DNA from: SZUA-547 sp963669315
GTDB lineage: Bacteria; Pseudomonadota; Alphaproteobacteria; Rhodobacterales; Rhodobacteraceae
DNA: 64,000 nt
Direction of reading: 5' to 3'
Assembly (NCBI GenBank): GCA_963669315.1
Contig: OY770021.1
Location: forward strand, 3,224,001-3,288,000
In this document: positions 1 through 9,191 of the stretch, in pieces
Numbering within the stretch: position 1 is the first letter of the stretch
How the letters are laid out: every line of letters begins with the position of its first letter
Program-made: the position numbers and the translations under genes
Notes under the pieces: generated by a model
What the model was told of the DNA's origin: nothing
Database searches by the model: none
What the model saw: only the letters and a program-made list of their open reading frames with translations

Positions 1-489
1 GCGCTGGCGGAGTTCACGGCGGGGCAGGGGGTCACCCTCGTCTACCACCCGCATATGGGCACCATCGTTCAGTCCGAGGATGAATACGACCGGTTCATGG
101 ACGTCACTGGCCCCGCGACGAAACTGCTGCTGGATACGGGGCATTGCCTGTTCGGCGGCGGCGATCCGGCGCGCGTTGCGAAAAAGCACATGGCCCGCGT
201 CGGGCATCTTCATACCAAGAACCTCCGCGCGGAGGTTGCCCAGCAGGTCTGGGTCGAAGGGCTGCCGTTTCTGGAAGGCGTGCGGCGCGGCGTGTTCACG
301 GTGCCTGGCGATCCGGATGGCGCGGTCGATTTCGTACCTGTCCTGCAGGCGGCTGCAGAGCATGGCTATAGCGGCTGGCTGGTGATCGAGGCGGAACAGG
401 ACCCGGATGTCCGTAATCCATTCGAGTATCAGAGCCGCGGTCTGGCGTCGCTGAAGACGCTCGCCCGCGTAACTGGGCTGGATGTTTAA
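1..489 (+). CDS. iolE: Inosose dehydratase IolE, C-terminal part (5' end outside window)
   Basis: This is the C-terminal 162 residues of a sugar-phosphate isomerase/epimerase-type TIM barrel; the frame is open from base 1, so the start lies upstream. Motifs typical of IolE are visible: HPHMGT near the left edge, LLLDTGHCLFGGGDP (metal-site aspartate and histidine), GHLHTKN, and IEAEQDP near the end. IolE dehydrates 2-keto-myo-inositol (scyllo-inosose) to the diketone that IolD hydrolyses. The gene is followed after 10 bases by a dioxygenase and then iolB, so it sits in an iol operon. The identity is well supported by motifs plus neighbours. Confidence 0.85.
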   Translation, partial: ALAEFTAGQGVTLVYHPHMGTIVQSEDEYDRFMDVTGPATKLLLDTGHCLFGGGDPARVAKKHMARVGHLHTKNLRAEVAQQVWVEGLPFLEGVRRGVFTVPGDPDGAVDFVPVLQAAAEHGYSGWLVIEAEQDPDVRNPFEYQSRGLASLKTLARVTGLDV

Positions 490-499
490 GGAGGGCGCC

Positions 500-1675
500 A
501 TGTCGCCGAAGCACGATTCCTATGCGGGTTATTTCGAGGTTGCGGCCTGTGATCTGGCTGAATTCGAGCAGCTGACATCGCAGGGCCTTGCGCCCGATGA
601 CCTGTCCTTCACCGATGGCGTCGAGAAGAACGTGCCGGTCTATGACATGGCCGCGCTGGGCGATGTCTTGCGCAACCCGACGGACCGCAAGGCGCTGATG
701 GCGGAATGGGCGTGGGTCCTCAGCAAATCGGCCGGTGTGTTGGCGTTAAAATCGGCCTACGCCGACACAGCCCCGATCGACCGCGCTTCAGAAATCTTCA
801 GCGCGATCATCGCCGACGAGAAAGCGCAAAGCGGCGGCGGCGGCGATCACTTCGCCAAGGCTGGCGCCAATGACCGCATCTGGAACGCGTTGCAGAAACA
901 CTGCGAGCGGGACCCGGAATCGTTTGCGCTCTATTTCGGAAACCCGGCTGTCGCTGCGGTCTGCGAGGCCTGGCTTGGCCCGAACTACCAGATGACCGCG
1001 CAGGTCAATCTGGTCCGCCCCGGCGGCGCGGCTCAGGATGCGCATCGCGACTATCACCTCGGGTTTCAGACCGCGGAGATCGCCGAGACCTATCCGGCCC
1101 ATATGCACGACCTATCGGCCGCGCTTACCCTGCAGGGCGCGGTTGCGCACACAGACATGTCGGTGGAAAGCGGCCCCACCAAACTGCTGCCATTCTCGCA
1201 GCTTTACCGGCCCGGTTACGTGGCGTGGCGCCGAGAGGACTTCCGCGACTATTTCGAAGCGAACTATATCCAGTTGCCGCTTTCCAAGGGCGACGCCGTG
1301 TTCTTCAACCCGGCGCTGTTTCATGCAGCGGGCGCCAATGTGACGACGGATGTGCATCGCATGGCGAACCTGTTGCAGGTCTCCTCCGCTTTCGGGCGGG
1401 CGATGGAGAGTGTGGATCGCGCCCGCATGTCGAGCCTGCTGTACCCGGCGCTGCATGTGCTGGGCGACCGTCTCGATCCGCTGGAGCGGCAGGCGGCGAC
1501 TGCGGCGTGCGGCGAGGGGTACTCGTTTCCGACGAATCTGGACCGGGATCCGCCTGTCGGCGGGCTGGCGCCAGAGACGCAGGCGGCGCTGATCTCTCGC
1601 GCGCTGTCTGAGAACATGTCGGCCGAGCAATTTGACGCCGCGCTGGCCGAACAGTCTGAACGGCGCAAGGCGTAG
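500..1675 (+). CDS. Phytanoyl-CoA dioxygenase (PhyH) family Fe(II)/2-oxoglutarate oxygenase
   Basis: The 391-residue protein shows the PhyH facial triad: H182-x-D184 in AHRDYH and distal H275 in NPALFHAAG, with R287 downstream as a candidate 2-oxoglutarate ligand. An in-frame ATG lies 18 bases upstream at 482, but the ATG at 500 is chosen because AAGGAGG (488-494) sits at good spacing before it and because it avoids overlap with iolE. Members hydroxylate or oxidatively demethylate small molecules in the cytoplasm. It lies between iolE and iolB, which is not part of the standard pathway, so a role in feeding an inositol derivative into the pathway is inferred. The substrate cannot be read from sequence. 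Confidence 0.8.
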   Translation: MSPKHDSYAGYFEVAACDLAEFEQLTSQGLAPDDLSFTDGVEKNVPVYDMAALGDVLRNPTDRKALMAEWAWVLSKSAGVLALKSAYADTAPIDRASEIFSAIIADEKAQSGGGGDHFAKAGANDRIWNALQKHCERDPESFALYFGNPAVAAVCEAWLGPNYQMTAQVNLVRPGGAAQDAHRDYHLGFQTAEIAETYPAHMHDLSAALTLQGAVAHTDMSVESGPTKLLPFSQLYRPGYVAWRREDFRDYFEANYIQLPLSKGDAVFFNPALFHAAGANVTTDVHRMANLLQVSSAFGRAMESVDRARMSSLLYPALHVLGDRLDPLERQAATAACGEGYSFPTNLDRDPPVGGLAPETQAALISRALSENMSAEQFDAALAEQSERRKA

Positions 1676-1714
1676 TTAGAACGCGCATGGCGCTTTATCG
1701 CAAAGGATCTGACC

Positions 1715-2524
1715 ATGGCTGATCTTCTGGTCAAACCCAGTGGCGCCTCAGGCAAGGTGCATGACATCACGCCCGAAAGCGCCGGCTGGTCCTATGTGGG
1801 GTTCGGCCTCTATCGCCTCGCGCCCGGCGCGATGATAGCGGAGTCGACCGGCGAGACGGAGGTGATCCTCGTCCTTGTCGAGGGCAAGGCGGAGATCGGC
1901 TCGGGCGACAGGAATTTTGGTGAACTTGGCGACCGGATGAGCGTCTTCGAGCGCTCTCCGCCCCATTGCGTCTATGTGCCCGCGGGATCCGACTGGCGTG
2001 CCGTCGCGGCCACGGACTGCACGCTCGCGGTCTGTACCGCGCCCGCCAAACCGGGCCGGGCGGCGCAGGTGATCGGACCGGAAGGCGTTGACTTCGTCGA
2101 GCGGGGCAAGGGCGCCAACACCCGCTATATCTACCCCATCGCGATGGAGGAGCGTGACGTCGCCGACAGCCTGTTGGTGACCGAGGTGTTCACCCCGCAG
2201 GGCAACTGGTCATCCTATCCGCCACATAGGCACGACGTGGATGACTACCCCAACATGACCTACCTCGAAGAGACGTACTATCACCGGCTGAACCCGGCGC
2301 AGGGCTTCGGTTTTCAGCGCGTATTCACCGAGGATGGCGAATTGGATGAGAGCATCGCCGTCAGCGACCATGACGTGGTTCTGGTGCCCAAGGGGCATCA
2401 TCCCTGCGGCGCGCCCTATGGCTATGAGATGTATTATCTGAACGTGATGGCGGGGCCGCTGAGAAAATGGCGGTTCCAGAACCATCCTGACCATGACTGG
2501 ATTTTTCAGCGCGACGCGGGCTGA
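1715..2524 (+). CDS. iolB: 5-deoxy-glucuronate isomerase IolB (canonical copy)
   Basis: The 269-residue bicupin belongs to the KduI/IolB family and isomerises 5-deoxy-glucuronate to 5-dehydro-2-deoxy-gluconate. The metal-site pattern is clear: H171-x-H173 in SYPPHRHD, a glutamate in LEETYYHR (E185/E186) and H229 in KGHHPC. The C-terminal GYEMYYLNVMAGP stretch is very characteristic of true IolB. It follows the PhyH gene after a 39-base gap, consistent with one iolE-phyH-iolB transcript. A second, more divergent IolB-like gene lies at 7244-8086. Confidence 0.9.
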   Translation: MADLLVKPSGASGKVHDITPESAGWSYVGFGLYRLAPGAMIAESTGETEVILVLVEGKAEIGSGDRNFGELGDRMSVFERSPPHCVYVPAGSDWRAVAATDCTLAVCTAPAKPGRAAQVIGPEGVDFVERGKGANTRYIYPIAMEERDVADSLLVTEVFTPQGNWSSYPPHRHDVDDYPNMTYLEETYYHRLNPAQGFGFQRVFTEDGELDESIAVSDHDVVLVPKGHHPCGAPYGYEMYYLNVMAGPLRKWRFQNHPDHDWIFQRDAG

Positions 2525-2533
2525 AGCCGATAA

Positions 2534-2551
2534 GGGGCGTTATTCCGCCCC
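2534..2551. terminator. Candidate hairpin between convergent iolB and lysR
   Basis: GGGGCG and CGCCCC form a 6-bp stem around a TTATTC loop just after the iolB stop; it overlaps the last codons of the convergent lysR. On the minus strand the stem is followed by TTATC rather than a clear T-run, so it is only a weak shared terminator candidate. Confidence 0.3.
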
Positions 2552-3436
2552 GTCGCGCATGAAACCGCCTCGTTCCTCCCGAACGATTTCTGTCAGGAAA
2601 TCAGCCACCAACTGCACGCGCGCCACGTCACGAAGCGACTCGTGATAGACGATCCAGTATGCGCGTTTCAGGTACAGTTCGGGAAACAGCAGCCTGAGGC
2701 CCGGCCGCATTTCGGCGAGATAGTCATGCAGGACGCCAATTCCGGCGCCAGCCGTCACCGCCTCCATCTGCCCGACAAGGCTTGAGATCTCGATCTGTGA
2801 GCGCCAGTCGCGCGCAAACTCCCGATTGTAGTCCAGGACCGGTGTGAAGATCATGTCCTCGACATAACCCACCAGCCGATGATCGGAGAGGTCGGCCGGG
2901 GTTTCCGGCGCGCCATGCCGCTCCAGATAGCTTTCGGCCGCATAGAGGCTGAGCGAGTAATCCGCCAGTTTCCGCGCCACGACGCGGCCATGCTCGGGCC
3001 GGTTCACCATCACCGCAAGATCCGCTTCGCGCTGAGACAGGGAAAATGAGCGCGAGACGGCGATCAGTTGCACAGTCAGCGCCGGATACCGCTCCGCCAG
3101 CCGGCCGAGGCGGGGCGCGAGGAACGATCCACCGAAACCATCCGTGGCGCCTATGCGCACAACGCCCGCCGCTTCGACGCTTTCGCGCGTCAGCGCCGCC
3201 TCGCCCCGCATGAATTCCGTCTCCACCCTTTCCAGTGAAGAGAGCAGAGACTCGCCGTCGCCGGTCAACTCGCAACCGCTGGTGCGCCGGACAAGCAGCT
3301 TGGTGCCCAAAGCGGTCTCCAGCGCCGTGACCCTGCGGGACAGCGTCGCCTGATTGACGTTCAGCCGCCGTGCGGCCCCCAGCAGGGTGCCTTCCCGCGC
3401 CACGGCGAGGAACAGGCGAGCATCGTCCCAGTTCAT
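2540..3436 (-). CDS. LysR-family transcriptional regulator
   Basis: The 298-residue protein has the LysR winged helix-turn-helix over about residues 1-60 (LFLAVAREGTLLGAARRL, then NQATLSRRVTALE) and a periplasmic-binding-like effector domain after about residue 90. It is transcribed divergently from mmsA/iolG with a 135-base AT-rich spacer, the usual LysR arrangement, so these two genes are the likely targets. The inducer is unknown. Classification is firm; target assignment is inferred from orientation. Confidence 0.88.
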   Translation of the reverse strand: MNWDDARLFLAVAREGTLLGAARRLNVNQATLSRRVTALETALGTKLLVRRTSGCELTGDGESLLSSLERVETEFMRGEAALTRESVEAAGVVRIGATDGFGGSFLAPRLGRLAERYPALTVQLIAVSRSFSLSQREADLAVMVNRPEHGRVVARKLADYSLSLYAAESYLERHGAPETPADLSDHRLVGYVEDMIFTPVLDYNREFARDWRSQIEISSLVGQMEAVTAGAGIGVLHDYLAEMRPGLRLLFPELYLKRAYWIVYHESLRDVARVQLVADFLTEIVREERGGFMRDGAE

Positions 3437-3571
3437 GCTGCTACCTATAAATTTGCATAACAGTTCCTGATTATAGCGGATTGTATTTCATATTTTAAAT
3501 CGCCTAATTTGTAGCCAACCAAGCGGGGGAGTCCCGCCAAACCCTTAAATTCAACAGTCAGGGAGACGGCC
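3437..3571. promoter_or_regulatory. Divergent lysR / mmsA promoter region
   Basis: This 135-base spacer separates the divergent lysR and mmsA starts and is clearly more AT-rich than its surroundings, with TATTTCATATTTTAAAT-like stretches around 3485-3505. It should hold both promoters and the LysR site. I could not single out a convincing T-N11-A operator by eye. Confidence 0.5.
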
Positions 3572-5074
<1,503 letters not shown>

Positions 5075-5085
5075 GGAACGCCTCC

Positions 5086-6078
5086 ATGACCGTCTCCATC
5101 GGACTGATCGGCGCCGGGCGCATCGGGCGCACCCATGCGGCGGCCCTGAAAGACGTGCCCGAGGCGCGGCTCGCCGCCGTCAGCGATCTTTTTCCCGAGG
5201 CTGCGGAAGCCGTCGCAGCGCCGGTCGGCGCCCGGGTCGCGACAGCGGAGGACATCATCGCCGATCGATCTATCGATGCGGTGGCGATCTGCTCGCCCAC
5301 GGATCTGCATGCGGATCAGATCGAGGCGGCGGCGCGGGCGGGGAAGGCGATTTTCTGCGAAAAGCCGATCGACCTTGATCTAGAACGGGCGCGCGCCTGC
5401 CTGTCTGTGGTCGCCGAGGCCGGCGCCAAACTGATGCTCGGCTTCAACCGGCGCTTCGACGCCCAGTTCGCAGAGGCCGCTCGGCGTATCAGGGATGGCG
5501 AGATCGGAGAGGTCGAGCTTGTGCAGATCACCTCCCGCGATCCTGCGCCGCCGCGGCTGGACTATATCCGTCGCTCCGGCGGCCTGTTCAAAGATATGAC
5601 GATCCATGACTTCGACATGGCGCGGTTCCTGATGGGAGAGGAGTTCAGCGCGGTCTCTGCGACTGGCTCCTCGCTGGTTTCAGATGAAATCGGAGAGGCG
5701 GACGACGTGGACACGGCTGTCGTCACGCTTCGCACCGCCACAGGGAAGCTGGCCGTGATCACCAATTCCCGCCGCGCGACCTATGGCTATGACCAGCGCG
5801 CCGAGGCGCATGGCGCGATGGGTATGGTCAGCGTTGACAATCCCACTCCAAGCACGGTGACGACGGCGAGCGTCGCCGGTTACGGCCGCGGTCCGCTCTA
5901 CGATTTTTTCATGGATCGCTATGCCGATGCGTATCGCGCCGAGATGACGACCTTCGCGAAAGCGGTTGCGTCAGGAGCGGCGTTATCGCCGACGGGCGAA
6001 GATGGCGTGAAAGCGCTGGAATTGGCGGAAGCCGCGATAGAATCGTTTAAAACTGGCGGCTGGGTCGAATTGGATTGA
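5086..6078 (+). CDS. iolG: Inositol 2-dehydrogenase IolG (Gfo/Idh/MocA family)
   Basis: The 330-residue protein has an N-terminal Rossmann motif (GLIGAGRIGRTHA, residues 6-18), the EKP signature at 92-94 with the catalytic lysine K93, and D170/H174 in KDMTIHDFDMARF, spaced as in known inositol dehydrogenases. It oxidises myo-inositol to scyllo-inosose with NAD+, the first pathway step. It lies 11 bases after mmsA and is followed by a strong terminator, so mmsA-iolG ends here. Among the three Gfo/Idh proteins in this window this one fits IolG best. Confidence 0.85.
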   Translation: MTVSIGLIGAGRIGRTHAAALKDVPEARLAAVSDLFPEAAEAVAAPVGARVATAEDIIADRSIDAVAICSPTDLHADQIEAAARAGKAIFCEKPIDLDLERARACLSVVAEAGAKLMLGFNRRFDAQFAEAARRIRDGEIGEVELVQITSRDPAPPRLDYIRRSGGLFKDMTIHDFDMARFLMGEEFSAVSATGSSLVSDEIGEADDVDTAVVTLRTATGKLAVITNSRRATYGYDQRAEAHGAMGMVSVDNPTPSTVTTASVAGYGRGPLYDFFMDRYADAYRAEMTTFAKAVASGAALSPTGEDGVKALELAEAAIESFKTGGWVELD

Positions 6079-6084
6079 GGGGTG

Positions 6085-6110
6085 AGCGCGGCTGCGACAG
6101 CCGCGCTTTT
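6085..6110 (+). terminator. Rho-independent terminator after iolG
   Basis: GCGCGGCTG and CAGCCGCGC form a perfect 9-bp stem (6086-6094 with 6098-6106) around a CGA loop, extended by one A-T pair, and are followed by TTTT. It begins 7 bases past the iolG stop. Confidence 0.8.
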
Positions 6111-6122
6111 CCGTCTTGCTGT

Positions 6123-6275
6123 TCAGTGCGCGACGCTCGCGCGCGCGATCATCGGGATCTGCCCGCGGCCGATGCCGATATCGTTCAACTGCCGGTCGTC
6201 CAGCGAGTAGAGCTCAGATTCAATGGCGTTTTTTTCGCGCCAGATTGCGATTTTTTCAAAGATACGGGCCGTCAT
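6123..6275 (-). CDS. Small DUF1127 (YjiS-like) protein
   Basis: A 50-residue reading frame begins MTARIFEKIAIWREKNAIES and continues with the DUF1127 hallmark LDDRQLNDIGIGRGQI, ending RASVAH. A good Shine-Dalgarno, AAGGAGA, lies 7 bases before the ATG, which supports expression. DUF1127 proteins are small, basic and common in alphaproteobacteria; members have been linked to RNA metabolism and to phosphate or stress physiology, but no single biochemical role is settled. It is convergent with iolG across the terminator and stands alone, with about 138 bases of upstream DNA for its own promoter. Confidence 0.85.
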   Translation of the reverse strand: MTARIFEKIAIWREKNAIESELYSLDDRQLNDIGIGRGQIPMIARASVAH

Positions 6276-6413
6276 TTTTTTGTCTCCTTCAAACCCGAGT
6301 CAGCGTTGTTGCTGAGCGAGGAATTAGGGAGTTCTGAATCGATTGTGCAGTGCAAAAAAACGCATAACCGTCATGTCGTGGCGACATGGCGAATGAGGCG
6401 ATCAAGCGCCTGT
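6276..6413. promoter_or_regulatory. Upstream region of the DUF1127 gene
   Basis: The 138 bases between the DUF1127 start and the end of iolJ contain the ribosome-binding site AAGGAGA and AT-rich stretches (for example TGCAAAAAAACGCAT near 6348-6362). It is the only place for this gene's promoter. No clear operator was seen. Confidence 0.4.
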
Positions 6414-7247
6414 CTAGGCGCGCTTTTTCAGGCCGCGAATGACCGCGCGCGTCGCGGCAAAAACGGGGTCGTGCGTTTCGCGAAGGATCTTGACGCGGTC
6501 GAAGCGGTCCGGGTCGGCGTTGACCGCGTCTCGCAACGCCTTACCGAACGCCATGCGCAGCTCGGTGCCGATATTGAACTTGCAAATGTTCGAGGTCTCG
6601 GCCAGCAGGCGGCGCTGATCCAGCGGCACGCCGGTTCCGCCATGGATCACCAGAGGCGTGTCCGTCTGCGCCTCGATGGCGCGGATGCGGGCCTCGTTCA
6701 GCGCGCTCTTGCTGTCAGCCTGAAGATGCACGTTGCCGACGGAGACCGCCATGGCGTCAACGCCGGTTTCCCGCGCGAATCTGGCGGCCTCGCCGGGGTC
6801 TGTTCCGGCCGATTCTTCCCCGCCCGCATAGCCGACGAAGCCGATCTCTCCCTCGCAGGACACGCCGGCGGCATGGGCTATTTCGGCGATCGCCGCGGTT
6901 TCGTCGATATTCCGCGCCAGCGGCGAGCGTGAGCCGTCGAACATGACCGAGGTAAAGCCGACATCGATCGCGGCCCGGCACTCCTCTTTCGAGTATCCGT
7001 GGTCGAGATGGGCGACCACCGGCACGCTGACGCTGTCGGCCAAGTATCGGAACATGGCGCCAAGGATGGGCAGGGGCGTGTGCGCCCGGCAGCCCGGCCC
7101 GGCCTGCAGGATGACCGGCGCGCCCTCGGCTTCGGCCGCCTCCGCGAAGGCGCGGCTTTCCTCCCAGCCGAGGCAGACCAGCCCGGCGACGGCGTAGCCC
7201 TCCTTCAGGGCCGGTTGCAGAACGTCCGAAAGCGTCGCCAGCGTCAT
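6414..7247 (-). CDS. iolJ: Class II aldolase IolJ (6-phospho-5-dehydro-2-deoxy-D-gluconate aldolase)
   Basis: The 277-residue protein is a zinc-dependent class II fructose-bisphosphate-aldolase-type enzyme. Visible motifs are VVAHLDHG (catalytic aspartate and metal histidine), SCEGEIGFVG, a histidine in VGNVHL, and VIHGGTGVP. In the inositol pathway IolJ splits the phosphorylated product of IolC into dihydroxyacetone phosphate and malonate semialdehyde, the substrate of the MmsA at 3572. Its ATG overlaps the stop of the upstream iolB-like gene (ATGA), showing tight coupling in an iolC-iolB2-iolJ operon. The iol assignment rests mainly on this context. Confidence 0.83.
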   Translation of the reverse strand: MTLATLSDVLQPALKEGYAVAGLVCLGWEESRAFAEAAEAEGAPVILQAGPGCRAHTPLPILGAMFRYLADSVSVPVVAHLDHGYSKEECRAAIDVGFTSVMFDGSRSPLARNIDETAAIAEIAHAAGVSCEGEIGFVGYAGGEESAGTDPGEAARFARETGVDAMAVSVGNVHLQADSKSALNEARIRAIEAQTDTPLVIHGGTGVPLDQRRLLAETSNICKFNIGTELRMAFGKALRDAVNADPDRFDRVKILRETHDPVFAATRAVIRGLKKRA

Positions 7248-8086
7248 TTGAACTTGGCCACCATATCCATGATGCCGGGGATGGTCTTCAGCTGCTCGGC
7301 GTGGGTCGGCTGGAAGTACTGCTTCAGGCTGCGCTGGCTGAGGCCGCCAAGGATGGTGAAGTAGTACATCTCATAGCCGGGCAGGGCGCAGCACGGATGA
7401 TAGCCCTTGTCGATCACAACCGTGGAGCCGTCGACGACGTGATAGGCGTCGCCCGGTTCGTTATCGACCCGCTGCATCATCTGCAGTCCGGAGCCGTAAT
7501 TCGGCCGGAAGCGGAAATTGTAGGTTTCGTCATGGCGCGACTCGTCCGGCAGCCGGTCGGTGTCGTGCTTGTGGCTTGGAAAGCCGGACCAGCCACCGGC
7601 GCCGACGGTGTAAAGCTCGCTGACCAACAGACGCCCGACCCGGTCGTGATAGTTCGCGCCAAGGATATGCTTGATCTTGCGGTGCGTTTTTGTGTCGTCG
7701 GAGCCATATTGCACAAGGTCGATCTCGTCGGCCCGAACAGCGAATGGCTTTAGAGTGTCTGCGAATTTCGCCCCAGCGATAAAGACCTCCGCCGTGTCGG
7801 AGCGACAGGTGATCCGCGCCCCTGTGTCGGTGGGGACGTAGACGCCCTCGGGCTCACCGTCCCAGACATCGACGCCGCGATTGCCGATCCCGGCGAAGGT
7901 CTCTCCCGCAGTTTCGACATCCACTGTTCCCGTGGCCGGAACGACGCAGGTTTCGAACTCGGCAAGCCGGTAATCAAATGTCTGGCCGCGGGTCAGATTG
8001 ACGATGTTGAAGTAGTTGAGCGGCACCAGCGGATGATCAACATCCACGATCGGCGCGTTCTTGTTGTCATAGGGCGCGATGTGCAT
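7244..8086 (-). CDS. Second, divergent IolB-like 5-deoxy-glucuronate isomerase
   Basis: The 280-residue KduI/IolB-family protein keeps the cupin metal ligands H172-x-H174 (PSHKHD), E187 (HDETYNFRF) and H230 (KGYHPC), but differs clearly from the canonical copy at 1715: the region around the glutamate reads differently, the C-terminal block is YYFTILGG instead of YYLNVMAGP, and it carries its own C-terminal extension. A Shine-Dalgarno (GAGAGGATCC) precedes the ATG. It is co-transcribed with iolC (9-base gap) and iolJ (4-base overlap). It is either a redundant IolB or an isomerase for a related deoxyuronate; sequence alone does not decide. Confidence 0.8.
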   Translation of the reverse strand: MHIAPYDNKNAPIVDVDHPLVPLNYFNIVNLTRGQTFDYRLAEFETCVVPATGTVDVETAGETFAGIGNRGVDVWDGEPEGVYVPTDTGARITCRSDTAEVFIAGAKFADTLKPFAVRADEIDLVQYGSDDTKTHRKIKHILGANYHDRVGRLLVSELYTVGAGGWSGFPSHKHDTDRLPDESRHDETYNFRFRPNYGSGLQMMQRVDNEPGDAYHVVDGSTVVIDKGYHPCCALPGYEMYYFTILGGLSQRSLKQYFQPTHAEQLKTIPGIMDMVAKFK

Positions 8087-8095
8087 TGGATCCTC

Positions 8096-9076
8096 TCAAA
8101 CAGCAGTGGGGCCGGGATGTTCGGCGATGAACGCATCCAGCTCCTCGGTGGTGGGCATCGCCGGGGCGCAGCCGACGCGGCCAACTACGATGGCTGCGGA
8201 CGCTGCGCCTCGTGTCACAGCGTTTTCGAGCGACCGCCCAGCTGCAAGCGTCGAGACGAACGCGCCCATGAATGCGTCGCCTGCCCCGACTGGTTTCAGC
8301 GCTTCGACGGGAAAGACTCCGGTGCGGAACTCGGCGTCCGGGGTGATGGTGATCGCGCCTTTCTCGCCCATCTTGTAGACGGCGATCGACGCGCCATCGG
8401 CGACCAGTTGCCGGGCCTTGTCCAGCCCGGCGCCATAGTCGCCCGCCATGAAGCCGAACTCCACGTCGTTGCCGACGATCAGATCGCTGGCCGCCCCGGC
8501 GCGGGCGTAGACATCGGCCGCCTCCTCTGCCGAGGCCCAGCTATAGGGGCGATAGTCGACGTCAAAAATGATCGGAAGATTTGCGTCCTTCGCGCGCTCC
8601 AGCGCCTCGAAGCAGGCGCTGCGGGAAGGTTCGGACGCGAAGACGGTTCCGGCGGTGATCAGCGCCGAATAGGCGCTGTAGTCGATTGCGGTCACATCCT
8701 CCGCCGACATCTCGAAATCCGCCGCGGCGTTGCGATAGATCACCGTCTGGTGCCCGTCGAGTCGCGTTTCGGAGAGCGCCAGCGTGTTGCGCGCCTCTCC
8801 TCCGACAGAACGCACATGGGTTCGGTCGATCCCATAGGCGTCGAGCTGATTGAGCGTGAACCGGCCGACCGGATCGTCGGACATGCAGGTGACCAAAGCC
8901 GCCTGGCAGTTCTGACGCGTCAGCGCGGCTGCGATGTTACCGGCGGAGCCGCCCAACGCTGTGGAATAGCTCGCGGCGTCCTCTATCGCGGTTCCCGGCG
9001 GCTCTGGATAGAGGTCCAGACCCGCGCGCCCGATCACCAGAAAACGTCCGCCAGACAGGCGAGAGACTATCGACAT
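8096..9076 (-). CDS. iolC: 5-dehydro-2-deoxygluconokinase IolC (PfkB family)
   Basis: The 326-residue PfkB-type sugar kinase has GGSAGNIA near residue 42 and the C-terminal PfkB signature GAGDAF at 264-269 with catalytic base D267. IolC phosphorylates 5-dehydro-2-deoxy-gluconate at C6, just before the IolJ aldolase encoded two genes downstream. It is first in the iolC-iolB2-iolJ operon, and a perfect 18-bp palindrome lies 72 bases before its start. PfkB kinases are hard to separate by motif, so the substrate comes from gene context. Confidence 0.82.
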   Translation of the reverse strand: MSIVSRLSGGRFLVIGRAGLDLYPEPPGTAIEDAASYSTALGGSAGNIAAALTRQNCQAALVTCMSDDPVGRFTLNQLDAYGIDRTHVRSVGGEARNTLALSETRLDGHQTVIYRNAAADFEMSAEDVTAIDYSAYSALITAGTVFASEPSRSACFEALERAKDANLPIIFDVDYRPYSWASAEEAADVYARAGAASDLIVGNDVEFGFMAGDYGAGLDKARQLVADGASIAVYKMGEKGAITITPDAEFRTGVFPVEALKPVGAGDAFMGAFVSTLAAGRSLENAVTRGAASAAIVVGRVGCAPAMPTTEELDAFIAEHPGPTAV

Positions 9077-9148
9077 GACACGACCTGAAATTTCACTTCG
9101 CCGAGGGCGATTCAGTATTGCGCGGCGTTAGAGTGAAGGGTAGGAGGA

Positions 9149-9166
9149 TTTGCAACCGGTTGCAAA
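9149..9166. promoter_or_regulatory. LacI-type operator: 18-bp perfect palindrome
   Basis: TTTGCAACCGGTTGCAAA is a perfect palindrome centred on C-G, the architecture bound by LacI/GalR dimers. It lies between divergent iolC (start 9076) and the Gfo/Idh gene (start 9192). The same 14-bp core recurs at 12544, upstream of the lacI gene. Confidence 0.8.
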
Positions 9167-9191
9167 AAAATATCCAATATGAGGGGCCGAT

